From Rhizopus arrhizus (taxonomy: Eukaryota; Mucoromycota; Mucoromycetes; Mucorales; Rhizopodaceae): a DNA stretch of 64,000 nucleotides. The translations under genes were made by a program, and so were the position numbers. This document shows positions 24,718 to 34,863 of the stretch, piece by piece. The notes beneath the pieces were generated by a model. That model saw nothing but the letters and a program-made list of their open reading frames with translations, searched no databases and was not told the origin of the DNA. The stretch is taken from the NCBI GenBank assembly GCA_024220505.1, contig JAKZZE010000011.1, forward strand, positions 1,426,001 to 1,490,000, given 5' to 3'. The number at the start of each line of letters is the position of its first letter. The first letter of the stretch is position 1.

Positions 24718-27700
24718 GTGGTGTCCCATTGAGAATATCACTTTTTAATGCTACTGGTCTTCCTAAACAATCTATTTATCCATTGATAAATATTGCTCAA
24801 AACTCATCTTTACTATTTATTACTGAAACTTGGTTACTATCTCCAAACAAATATTCACTTCCATCTTGGAAACAATTTCATACTTATGGTGTTCCTGTCA
24901 ACTCTTCTAATCTACATCGTGGTCAACTTGGTCTAGCTCTTCTGGTTAATCCGGATTTCAAGCTCCCAATTCATCACATCAACCATGTCAATCCTCTATT
25001 GGCTAAGTTTACTCTATCAATTATTATAAATTCTAAATTACTAATTCACTGCTTATATCTTCCTCCTTCTTTAGAATCAGCTCAAGTATCGGAAATTCTC
25101 TCACTATTACCTCTGGACTATCCTACAACAAACAAGACTATTATATGTGGTGACTTCAACTCACGTATTGGTGAACTAGTTGGTGACAGCAGGTGGAACA
25201 CCAGCGGACGAATCTTTCGCAATTGGATGGAAGCTCATAATTTGATACTATGGAATCAGTACTTGGCCTTTGGACAACCAACAAGTTATACTTATCACGG
25301 CACGAGTATTATCGATTACTTTCTTAGTAATACTGAACTGGATAACCCGGACTTAGTTATTGAAGATGAACTTTCTTTGAACTCTAACCACACATTCATG
25401 ACTTTATCTTTTAATCTATCTCCAGCATATACATCTCACAACCTATCTACTGAGATCCATAGACCACATTGGAATCTGAAGAAACTCAAAAAACTGGATT
25501 GCAGCGGCAGGTATGAGTCTGCTTTCAAAAATGGCACTACTAGTCTTGTGGCTCAATCGGACGATGATACTGATGAAACTATGTTGATGGATATGGATGC
25601 TGCTAGTACTTATATTGAACAATACTCATCTGCACTATGCCAAGCGATCTACGACTCACTAGATGAAATATGCGGGAAAAAGGACACTAATGCTGACGTG
25701 TTTTTAAAACAATTCTGGACTACTGAAATGACTTCAGCTTTCAAGCGTAAACAATTTTATTTTAAAAAGTGGAGAAAGGCGAATGGATTGAACTGTCTTA
25801 AATATTGGCTAAAACACCAAGAAACAGGTGCATTATTGCAACGTTTGATTCAGCAACGTCGCAGGGAGACGTGGAAACAATTTTGTAGCAAAATGGCGAC
25901 TGGTGAATACACAAAAGCAATTGCCCGCTTTAGTAGGATTCGTAAAAACAGAACAATTAAGCCCTCCTTCTCACCTGAACCAGGTATCAATCGCGCCCCA
26001 GCTGACGTTATGGCCGACCATCTCAAAGATATTTTTGCCGGACAACTTCTCACCTCAACACCGGATCTGGATTCATCTCCTACTTTAACTAGCAGCCCTC
26101 CTTTTGATTTAGATCTATGTCCCTTCTCCTCTGATCAAATTCATGAGACTCTAAAGCAACTACCTCGTAAAAAAGCTCCTGGTGTTGATCACATACAGAC
26201 GGAAATGTTATTGCCTCTACTTCCTACGTTGGTCCCACAGCTTCTACATCTCTTTCGTGTCTGCTGGCAATGGTCCTACACTCCCCTCTCATGGCGAGTT
26301 GCACAGGTGGTACCGATACACAAGAAAGGCTCTAAAACTGACCCGAGAAACTTCAGACCGATTAGCTTGACATCCACTTTCCGTAAATTGTTTGAAAAAT
26401 GTTTATATCCAAGTCTCCTAGAACAAAGCCCTGCTCTCGATATTGCACAGGGTGGATTCCGTGAATCTCGCAGCTCTTTAGATCAAGTCCAATGTCTCAT
26501 AGAAATCTGCTCTATCCTTAGTCGTAACCATAACTCCTTCCCTACACTGGCCTTCTTGGATATAAAATCAGCTTATGATACGGTTGATCGTTCCTACGTT
26601 TGGCGTGAACTACAATCCCATCTTTGCCCTGCTTTACTAGGTATCCTCAAAAACCTCTTCGATCATGTCCAAATAGAAATTCTACTTGATAATCGTGTAT
26701 CTTATCGCTTCTCTCCAGTTACTGGTGTACTTCAAGGTTCCATCCTCTCACCTTTCTTGTACTCTATATACATTAATCGACTTCCGTCTATCTTAAGGCA
26801 ACCACTTCTGTTTGATAACTCATTTTCTGGCGATATTGTGTCCGACCTGACTCCATCTATCAATTGTCTACTCTATGCAGACGACGTTGTCCTTATTGCC
26901 AATCCTGAGAACCTCACTTCTTTACTGCACAAATGCGAAGCTCATAGTTACTCCTTAGGTTATCGGTGGAACCCGTTAAAATGTGTCATAGTTGCTCCTA
27001 CTAGTGATATTACAACTTATCAATTATATGGTACTACTATCCCCAAAGAATCCTCTTTCTCATACTTGGGTATACCTATCAAACCTGGTGGACTAATAGA
27101 CTATCCTGCTATGATCCAACACAATATCAATAAGGCATCTCTCACAATGAACCAACTTGCTGCTATTGGTCTCAATTCTAAAGGTTTTCCACCTTTATTA
27201 GCATGTCGTTTTTACAGCCAAATGGTCCGTGCTCAATTAGATTATGGTCTTGCGATTAGTCCTCTCGCAACTAAATTTATCCATCAACTTGATACTTTCC
27301 AAAACCAATGTATTAGACGTATCTTCGGCGGTCATTCTAGGTCTTCAGCTCAAGTCATGCTTCATCTAGTCAATCTCCCATCGATGCGAACTCGTGTTGC
27401 AGTCCTTCAAGCCCAGTATCTTTTTCGTAGTACTCATTTACCAGATGATACTCTTCTTGCTCATCTGCTGCCATATATTCAATCTTCAACTAGCCGCTCT
27501 CACTGGTACAAACTGACTAATACTCCAATGTGGAAATCTCTCTGTGGACCAATCCTTGATACTTTAGATAAAAAGAAATTTCTCTCTCTTCGCACCAAAT
27601 TCTTAGCTGATCAATTTCAAAATCTATGTAATAACTCTGATTCCATCCTGTTATCCTCTACTCGCCCTACTATCCAAGTGGATCCTATTCTTTGGTTACC

Positions 27701-28055
27701 GATGACTTGTTCTGAACGTAGTCGTGTTCTTCGCTGGCGTCTTGGGTGGCTACCTGGTGGTAAACCTAAAGAATGCATCTTCCATCCTTATCATAACTGG
27801 AGTCGTCGACATGCTTTTGACTGTCTAAATGTTCATCATCGTCTGTACTTGCCTCGCTCAATTGAAGATCCAATCTCTTTCCTTCTTAATTTGCTACCAT
27901 TACATAAACCACGTCCTACTGCTTCTCATAGCTGGTTTATTCTATGGCCTATCCTATGTACGATTCTCCATGAACTGGATTATTATTTTCATGATGAATG
28001 CCCTCCTCCTCCTGTTGATCCTGGTGTCAAGCTGTTGAATTGGTTATCCAAGTAA
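24714..28055 (+). CDS. LINE-B ORF2: endonuclease and reverse transcriptase
   Basis: 1113 aa, uninterrupted. The first ~240 residues are an APE-type endonuclease (LRISLFNATGLP, FITETWL, ICGDFNSRIG, IIDYFLSNTEL, NSNHTFM). Reverse transcriptase follows at about residues 480-780: KKAPGVDHIQTEML, NFRPISLTSTFRKLFEKCL, LAFLDIKSAYDTVDR, GVLQGSILSPFLYSIYINRLP and the catalytic LLYADDVVL box near 26875. The C-terminus has a Cys/His cluster (CIFHPYHNWSRRHAFDC). It would nick target DNA and reverse transcribe the element mRNA. The start overlaps the ORF1 stop (ATGA). This is a different LINE type from LINE-A, judging by the RT motifs. It is intact, although ORF1 is interrupted. Confidence 0.95.
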   Translation: MSGVPLRISLFNATGLPKQSIYPLINIAQNSSLLFITETWLLSPNKYSLPSWKQFHTYGVPVNSSNLHRGQLGLALLVNPDFKLPIHHINHVNPLLAKFTLSIIINSKLLIHCLYLPPSLESAQVSEILSLLPLDYPTTNKTIICGDFNSRIGELVGDSRWNTSGRIFRNWMEAHNLILWNQYLAFGQPTSYTYHGTSIIDYFLSNTELDNPDLVIEDELSLNSNHTFMTLSFNLSPAYTSHNLSTEIHRPHWNLKKLKKLDCSGRYESAFKNGTTSLVAQSDDDTDETMLMDMDAASTYIEQYSSALCQAIYDSLDEICGKKDTNADVFLKQFWTTEMTSAFKRKQFYFKKWRKANGLNCLKYWLKHQETGALLQRLIQQRRRETWKQFCSKMATGEYTKAIARFSRIRKNRTIKPSFSPEPGINRAPADVMADHLKDIFAGQLLTSTPDLDSSPTLTSSPPFDLDLCPFSSDQIHETLKQLPRKKAPGVDHIQTEMLLPLLPTLVPQLLHLFRVCWQWSYTPLSWRVAQVVPIHKKGSKTDPRNFRPISLTSTFRKLFEKCLYPSLLEQSPALDIAQGGFRESRSSLDQVQCLIEICSILSRNHNSFPTLAFLDIKSAYDTVDRSYVWRELQSHLCPALLGILKNLFDHVQIEILLDNRVSYRFSPVTGVLQGSILSPFLYSIYINRLPSILRQPLLFDNSFSGDIVSDLTPSINCLLYADDVVLIANPENLTSLLHKCEAHSYSLGYRWNPLKCVIVAPTSDITTYQLYGTTIPKESSFSYLGIPIKPGGLIDYPAMIQHNINKASLTMNQLAAIGLNSKGFPPLLACRFYSQMVRAQLDYGLAISPLATKFIHQLDTFQNQCIRRIFGGHSRSSAQVMLHLVNLPSMRTRVAVLQAQYLFRSTHLPDDTLLAHLLPYIQSSTSRSHWYKLTNTPMWKSLCGPILDTLDKKKFLSLRTKFLADQFQNLCNNSDSILLSSTRPTIQVDPILWLPMTCSERSRVLRWRLGWLPGGKPKECIFHPYHNWSRRHAFDCLNVHHRLYLPRSIEDPISFLLNLLPLHKPRPTASHSWFILWPILCTILHELDYYFHDECPPPPVDPGVKLLNWLSK

Positions 28056-28336
28056 TAGTGTGAGTCTTTCTGATACTTGATCTGGTTTGTATTGAATTTC
28101 TGTCTCTATTTACTTTTTCTTTCTTCCTCCTCTTATATTTCTTCATATTTCAAATAATTTGCTCTTTTCTTTTTCCTTTTCTTTCTCTTTTTTCCCTTCT
28201 TGTCCCCTAAGAAGGTTTTTATTCTCTTACAATCATAACTGGCTCGGGCAACATTGCACGCTTCGTTGCTACATGCTCATTGCCATAAAATTTTAAAAAA
28301 AATACAAAAAAAATAATAAAACCCAGAATTTAATAG

Positions 28337-29159
28337 TATTCATACGTGTTCATACGTATTTGTTTGTATTTTCCTGGATTTGAATTAGTTGGAGAGAGAA
28401 AAGTCAAATGCTGCAAAAGTTTGCTGCATTGTGTTACATTGTAAACTGCAACGATTTAAATTCCGCCGTTTTATTCTTGTGTGTTGTAATAAATTTTTGC
28501 TAGTTCGCTTGAGTGTGTTGAGTTGAGGTTTAAATAAACAGATTTAAGTTGTAATTGGTATAATAATTGCTTTTATATGAGTTGGATTGGCTTGATTCGC
28601 TTGTTATAGTGACCACCAGATCTTATAAAGTAGATCAAACTGTTTTAGTTCAGGTAGAATAAAAATAAAAAGATGAAGTAAAATAAAAAAGGGGATTTAC
28701 AATGAAGTATAATAGCTTCAAGGGACTTCTTGTTCTTGATGTTAAATAAAATAAGAGATAGTTTGCCTCTTTAAAAGAATATTTATTTGATAAAAAGAAA
28801 AAGTAAAAATAAAATAAGAGAGAAGTTAGGAAGTTAGAAGTGAAGTGAAGTCATATTTTTTGAGATTATTATGTGAGGTTATTTATATGTTTTTGGGTTT
28901 TATGATTTTGTTCTGTTTTTGGTATTTTGAATGGTTGTTATAACATAAGAGGCGGTTGTTGTATAGTGTAAGGTTGTTGTTGTAAACTGCAAGGCGTTCG
29001 TTATAAACTGCAACGATTTAAATTCCGACGTTTCATTCTTGTTTGTTACAGTGTTACAGTGGTACACTAGTAAAATTTATTACACTACGACTGAGTCTCT
29101 TCTTCGGCAAAAGAAACACTAACTTCATCATATTAAGGATGTATGTCATGCTACATTAT
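28337..29159 (-). repeat. Continuation of the ~500-bp LTR-like array to the tRNA-Glu gene
   Basis: Starts with the second 45-bp copy of the LINE-B target duplication. A core occurs at 28609 (GTGACCACCAGATCTTATA) with its TTACAATGAAG/CTTCAAGGGACTT partner near 28700. The stretch 28940-29150 is less regular, with repeated TTGTTGT and a CGACTGAGTCTCTTC segment also seen near 17735. Confidence 0.75.
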
Positions 29160-29231
29160 TTCCCCAACGGGGAATCGAACCCCGGCCATGTCGGTGAAAG
29201 CGACAGATCCTAGCCACTGGACCATTGAGGA
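29160..29231 (-). tRNA. tRNA-Glu (anticodon TTC)
   Basis: On the minus strand the 72-nt sequence folds as a cloverleaf: acceptor TCCTCAA pairs with TTGGGGA (one G-T pair), anticodon stem TGTCG/CGACA around the loop CTTTCAC, T-arm CGGGG-TTCGATT-CCCCG, discriminator A. No intron. Its 3' side faces the LTR-like array. Confidence 0.95.
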
Positions 29232-29288
29232 ATCACATGGTTGCGTTGTGCTTGAGGAACAGCCAACCAATAGACGTTTGTATACACT

Positions 29289-29771
29289 CACTGCAAATAG
29301 TTGGTGATTTTCAGCGTTATCAGTCATTGGCAGTCATTTCTAACATCAAAATTTCAACGATTTAAATAACTTTGATTAAACGAAAAAAATTAAAATGCTC
29401 TGTATTGCACCTTTTTGAATTTTGAAAAAAGATTTAGGTGCGAAAAAAATAAAGAAATTTAATAATTTTATTATTTTTTTTGTGGTGTAAGTATTCATAG
29501 AGTTATTCATGTTTTAAAAAAGTGTCTTTTTTTTTTCAAATAGTCTCTTTTTGGAAAGCCTGTTCTCCTCTATCGTTGAAAGACCGATATTTTCTTTTTT
29601 TTATTTTTGAGGGCAAAATGCGGAAAACAAAAACACATTGTGATTATTTTGATCAAAAGAATACATATTAGGAAGGCAGTCTGTGATCTTTAGCTTAGTT
29701 CATTTGAAGCGTGTAACAGAACGTAACAAAATAGTTGCGTTTGGGAAAAAAAAAAAAAGAAGCTGAAGAAT

Positions 29772-29809
<38 letters not shown>

Positions 29810-30585
29810 ATAGCAATAAAATGTTACTTATTCAAATGAAAACAATAACCTAACAGTAAACATGTTTTATAAAAATACAAATGCTTGTACATTATAACAA
29901 GAATACGTGTATATTCTAAAAAGAATAAAAAAAAAAAGAAGCTTTGTTAACATCTTGTTACAAGGCAATTATAATCAATAGATACAAGCACAATTTTTTT
30001 GTTTTTCAAGTAAATAGATTGCTTTATTATTTTTCATGACATACAATAAAAAGAATATATGTTTTTAAGCTTATATTAGTTCATTACTTACTTTATGTTT
30101 ACACATGGGTGTAATTTGCCATTAGCCATTAGAGATGTTAACATTGCCAACTTTCTTTATCAAAAAACACTTTGCAGCAACAAGCAGTAATATAAGTTTG
30201 ATATTCTTATAGTTTTATCTGTTGGAAAGAATAACTTTACTCATGAGGTTCATGTTCGTCATCCATTTGTGTCCCATTAGAAATCCTTAATATAAAAAGA
30301 AAAAAAAAAAAGAAAACGACGTTAGACCTGGTATTATTTTTGTTGTTACAAACTTACATTTTAACCATTGTTGAGTTTTCTTTTATATCTTTTGTATCCT
30401 CAATGTTAAATATGTTCTCTGAAACAAAACAAGGAAAAAAAAACATTTCTTTAGTACACGTAAAACTGTTACTGTTTAGGAAACGACATCCAAATTTAGT
30501 ATATTTGCTTTAGTTTTTTTTGATCACGCATTTTTTTCTATCTTATTCCTCTACTAAATCCTGAATATTATTTTTTTTTTTTGAA
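29289..30585. other. E1 left non-coding end
   Basis: No gene seen. Sequence shared with E2, E3, E4, E5 and E7, with long A and T runs. It must hold the promoter of the transposase gene and the left transposase binding sites, but no discrete motif can be named beyond the terminal CACTGCAAAT. Confidence 0.7.
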
Positions 30586-33417
30586 ATGAACGCCACTAAC
30601 AACAAAGTTAAATGCCAATGCACCAAATGCAGCAACTGTCCTGAAGGATTCAAAATGATTGCCAAGAGAACCGCTAATATTCATAAGCGTATTGACAAAG
30701 TTGGAGAAGGTACTTTTTTTTAAAGAAATGCAGAAAGACTAAAGTGCAATTAAAATAGTTTTGAGACAAAGAAGATTAGAAAATATCTTCGAGCAACCCT
30801 CCAGTTCTACCGAAAGAAGCACGTTTGAAGGTATATTCATAAACACACCCTTTTTTTTTATTAAACAAATTTAGAATTCGACCTTGATGCTGACATGGAT
30901 GTCGACATGGAAGAAGAAATGACCAACGACCAACAATTGGAGTATCTCCTGGTCCTTTACCTTGTGCTTTTTCAAGCAAAGCACCTTTCTGTTGAAGCCG
31001 GTGAAGAACTGTTGGCCTTTCTTTCTTTCTTTGTTCGTGCCCTTGGCCATGGCATGGAGATTCCTACAAAGATCTCCACTGCTCGTGCCATGGTCAATTA
31101 TTCCTCTGCCAGTAGTGGTGTCTCCCGTTTCCTTGTCTGTTCTCTTTGTAGAAGTGTTTATGACACGGGAAGTTTGCATACCCGACTATGCCCTTTTGTC
31201 AGGTTTGCAAACAACCCCCACAGACAAGAGCGCCCATGTGGTAATTCACTTTTTGTTGGCAGCAGCCTGAAGCCCGTCCTTGAGTTCCCGTACAACTCAA
31301 TTGTCGAAACGTTGAAGAAGTTCTTTGTCCGTCCGAACTTTGAAACAGAAATTGAACAGTGGAGAGGTCGATATGTGGAGGAAGGTGTGTTGTATGACAT
31401 TTATGATGGTAGAGTCTGGAATGAGATGGTCGACTCAGCTGGGGAGCCATTTGTGAATAAAAGACGATCATTAATGGTGTCATTGAACGTTGATTGGTTT
31501 CAACCTAGTGATGGTATGCATTACTCTTGCGGTGGTGTATATCTCACTATCAACAACCTTCCAAGGGGTTCCAGGATGAAGGTTTCCAACATCATCCTGG
31601 TTGGTATGATTCCTGGGCCTGGCGAGCCCACGGATGACCAGCTCCAAAATTTCTTGCGACCAATGATTGCAGAGCTGAATACCTTGTACGGAGGTATGAT
31701 GATGCCAACGTACCAGAACAGAAACGGTGAGATGGTACGTGTTGCTTTGATGTCCGTTAACTGTGATATACCAGCAGCTCGTAAGGTAGCTGGATTCATG
31801 GGTCAATCCGCGCACAAAGCCTGCAACAAGTGTTCCACTGTGTTTTCGCGAATCAGTACTGGTGCAAATTCAACGAAGCCAGATTTTTCAGACTTTGACG
31901 ATGAGCATTGGATTCTGCGAAACAATACCCAGCAGCGCCAAGAAGCATATGCTTGGCTCAATGCCACTCACATTACACAACAAAGAACCCTGCAGACGGA
32001 CACAGGAAGTAAATGGAGTGAACTTCACCGACTAGAATACTTTGATGTTGTAAGGTTAACAACAGTTGATCCTATGCACAATTTATTTCTAGGTACGCCA
32101 AAACGAATGGTTGAAGTTTGGGTAGATCACGGGCTTCTTTCTACGGCTGATTTCAAAGCCATGGCTGATGAATCAGCTTCAATTGCTATTCCATCACAGT
32201 ACTGCAGAATCTCCAAAGGTATGCAACAAATATAAAAGAATTAATTCTGTGATAAGTCTGAACACTAATTTTTTGTATAAAAAAAAAAAAAACAAAAACG
32301 AAAAAAAGGCAAGATTGAAAGTACTTTTAGCAATATGAAATCCGATGAATGGAGAACGTGGTGTGTTGTGCTTTCGCCTTTTCTGTTAAAACAAAGACTA
32401 ATCGGTGAACATTTCATCAATTGGATACGATATGTAGAAGCAGTAAGATTGGTGACTGGTCCTTTGATCACAATTGAAGAAATACACACAGCACATTCAT
32501 TATTTAAGACCTTTGGCAAGACTTGTGCTCAACTTTATGGAAAAACAAGTATAACACCAAATATGCATATGCACATGCATTTGAAAGAATGCTTTTTGGA
32601 CTTTGGTCCCTCTTATGCCTTTTGGCTCTATGGTTTTGAACGCTTGAATGGTGATGTCAAAAAGATAAATATCAATTACAAGACAGGCTTCGAAACTACT
32701 TATGTCACTATGCTTACACAAACAATACATACACAAGATCTTATACATTCATTATCAACACTTATTAATACCAACAACGAAGACATGCTCCTACTACTCA
32801 ACTTTATAAGGGAAATAGGCGAAGTTACGAATGACGAGAGTGGTCTAACGCCATTTGATTACGCTCAGTTCATAGACGGACCAAGTCTATTTAACCTGAC
32901 AATTACTGGTAGTGAGCCTCTGCCACCAAAATCCCTTCCTTCAAAAACCAACAACAAACAACAAATCTTATGCCCTGAACACTATGAAGTCTTACAAAAT
33001 TATTATATGGATACCTATGAAACACCTATTATGAATACAATTAGTACAATGATACAATCATTTAAGAAAATTAACTTGCTTGGACAACGTTACCAACAAT
33101 CAGACAGTCATTCATCATCATCATACATTCAAGCCGTTGTAAATAACCAACTACGAATTGGTCAAATATTATATTTTTTTTCACATTCCTTCAACAATAC
33201 CACTCATTATTTTGCATTCGTCAATTGGTACAGCCATGCGACCCAACATTTTCCCACCTTTGATGGTACTGGCATCCAAGTGTGGAAGAATCAATTTGAT
33301 CCAGTTACAAGCAGCAATATACTTCCAATTTACAGGATTTTCAACCCTGTTGCTATATGTCCATATGTTGATAACCATCTTCTTACTCTCGCTCTGCCAA
33401 GAAGAATTTATATGTAA
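30586..33417 (+). CDS. tnp2-family (Plavaka/CACTA) transposase, four exons
   Basis: Predicted exons 30586-30709, 30759-30830, 30875-32218 and 32309-33417, all with GT-AG introns and consistent phase, give 882 aa. The N-terminus has a cysteine cluster (CQCTKCSNCPEGFK) typical of these transposases. The core shows tnp2 hallmarks: IPGPGEPTDDQLQNFLRPM, CDIPAARKVAGFMGQSAHKA followed by CNKC, VDPMHNLFLGTP, and after the last intron KIESTFSNMKSDEWRTW and FWLYGFERLNGDVKKI. It would bind the CACTG ends and catalyse cut-and-paste. The first two exons are short and rest on phase and motif agreement; the two large ones are firm. No stop or shift was found. The same gene is almost wholly deleted in E5. 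Confidence 0.9.
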
Positions 33418-33612
33418 CAACTATGCTAAATTATTCAAACATTCTTTTATTATTATTATTATTATTTATTTTACTAAAGAATCATTCAATAGACTATTAT
33501 TGTTATTTTTTTTTTTGAAATTTTTATTCAATTTGCAGAGACAACAAAAAGGCAGCAAAAAAAAAAAAAAAAAAAAAAAAGGAGGGAGAGAGAGAAAAGA
33601 GAAAGTAAACGC

Positions 33613-34863
33613 TTACTGCATAGGATTAGCAGCAGCAGAAGAGGAAAAGCCAAGGCCAGGAGAAGAAAAGGCCCAAGAGGGATAATCCTCATGGTCAAGG
33701 TTTGTGGGGAACTCCTTGTCGAAGTAGTCCACCACCCTTCTTGTTCTATTGATGGTGCCTTTTTTCGACAAGGAGTCTCTCCATGCTTTTTGAAGAGAAG
33801 CATGGAATTCGTCCACCTGTAGATTAATTAAAGGTATATTAGAAAATAAATACTATAACAAAAATACTACTTACTGCTTTACTTCGAAAGAGTGGTCTTT
33901 TTACCACAAACACAGGACCATGTTCATCCTCAGGGCCATCTTCTTCCTCTGAGGTCCAATCGGCTATCAGAAGCTTTTTTCCAAAAGGAAAACGAGCTTC
34001 AAATTCCTCTGGGGCTGCATTGTAAGCATTTCGCCTCATGGCGAGCTTCTAATGTAAAGAAGTAATGTAAGTACTTCAAACACTATATATTTCAATTTTC
34101 CAATATTAATTACTTACTGCATGCACACGACTACGACGCGTTGATTCTTCTGACGTAGCCGTCAGCCCCTTACTTTCTCTCACCATGTAGTTGAATTTGT
34201 TTCTGACCATGCTGCGCATGTCAGAAACAGTAATGCCAGCAGAAAATGGCTCCTTCTTGGCAGCTGCTACAAGCAAATCTCTGACCTTTGCGTTTTGCTT
34301 GTAGCGCAAGACCTCCTTCAGGTCAAAGGTGATACCCCGAGGGACCAGATGCTCTCTGTAGTACTTCAATATGAAAGCCTATATTTCAAAAAGGGTAAAA
34401 CAAAAATTTAGTTATTATTTTGCACATGCTAATTTAGCTTTTAAATTCAAATTACACTGGTCAAGGCCCTATTCTCTTTGACCTCAGAAGGTTGCTGCTG
34501 TGGAGGCTGCTGTGGAGGCTGCTGCTGCTGCTGTTGCTGCCCTTGTTGTTGTTGTTGCAGCAATTGAGTTAGCTGCTCAATCTTCAGCTCCTGCCGACGT
34601 TGATTCTCCTCCTGTCGGCGTTGAATCTGCTCCTGCTGCTGCATCTGAGCAAAGATGGCCTCAAGGGTTGGGCCATTTGCAGAAGAGCCAACTGGGCCTT
34701 GAAGGCGAGAAGGCTCAAAGCTGTCAAAAGACGCAACAGCAGTGGGGGCAGGAGAAGAGGACGGGAGAACGGTGGATGATGATCCAGTAATGCTTGAAGA
34801 TATTCTTGCCCTTTTAGGGGCATTACTGGGAACATTGATTGGGGTAGCGAGACGACGAGACAT
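33613..34863 (-). CDS. Accessory protein of the CACTA/Plavaka element (E1 copy), four exons
   Basis: Minus-strand exons 34456-34863, 34118-34378, 33875-34048 and 33613-33816, all phase 0 with GT-AG borders, give 348 aa. The start MSRRLATPINVPSNAPKRAR was chosen because the same start is kept in E5; an in-frame upstream ATG at 34935 adds a hydrophobic stretch and is less likely. Residues 1-60 are Ser/Pro-rich with a basic KRAR patch, 75-130 form a Gln/Arg-rich probable coiled coil (QMQQQEQIQRRQEENQRRQ) ending in polyGln/Pro, 137-223 are basic and mostly helical, 224-280 contain an acidic run (SEEEDGPEDEHG) then VVKRPLFRSKA. No catalytic motif or known family is recognised. By position it could be the counterpart of TnpA in En/Spm, a DNA-binding partner of the transposase; that is inference. 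Convergent with the transposase gene. Confidence 0.85.

Larger units (their letters stand above)
23035..28336 (+). mobile_element. LINE-B non-LTR retrotransposon, two ORFs
   Basis: About 5.3 kb with ORF1, ORF2 and an A-rich 3' tail near 28288-28336, flanked by a 45-bp target duplication. The first bases (23035-23053) repeat the upstream host sequence ATCTGTATTCATACGTGT, as if the 5' junction had been made by template jumping. It is inserted in the ~500-bp array. Grem-LINE1 of Mucoromycota is a possible relative by layout, not verified. Confidence 0.9.
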
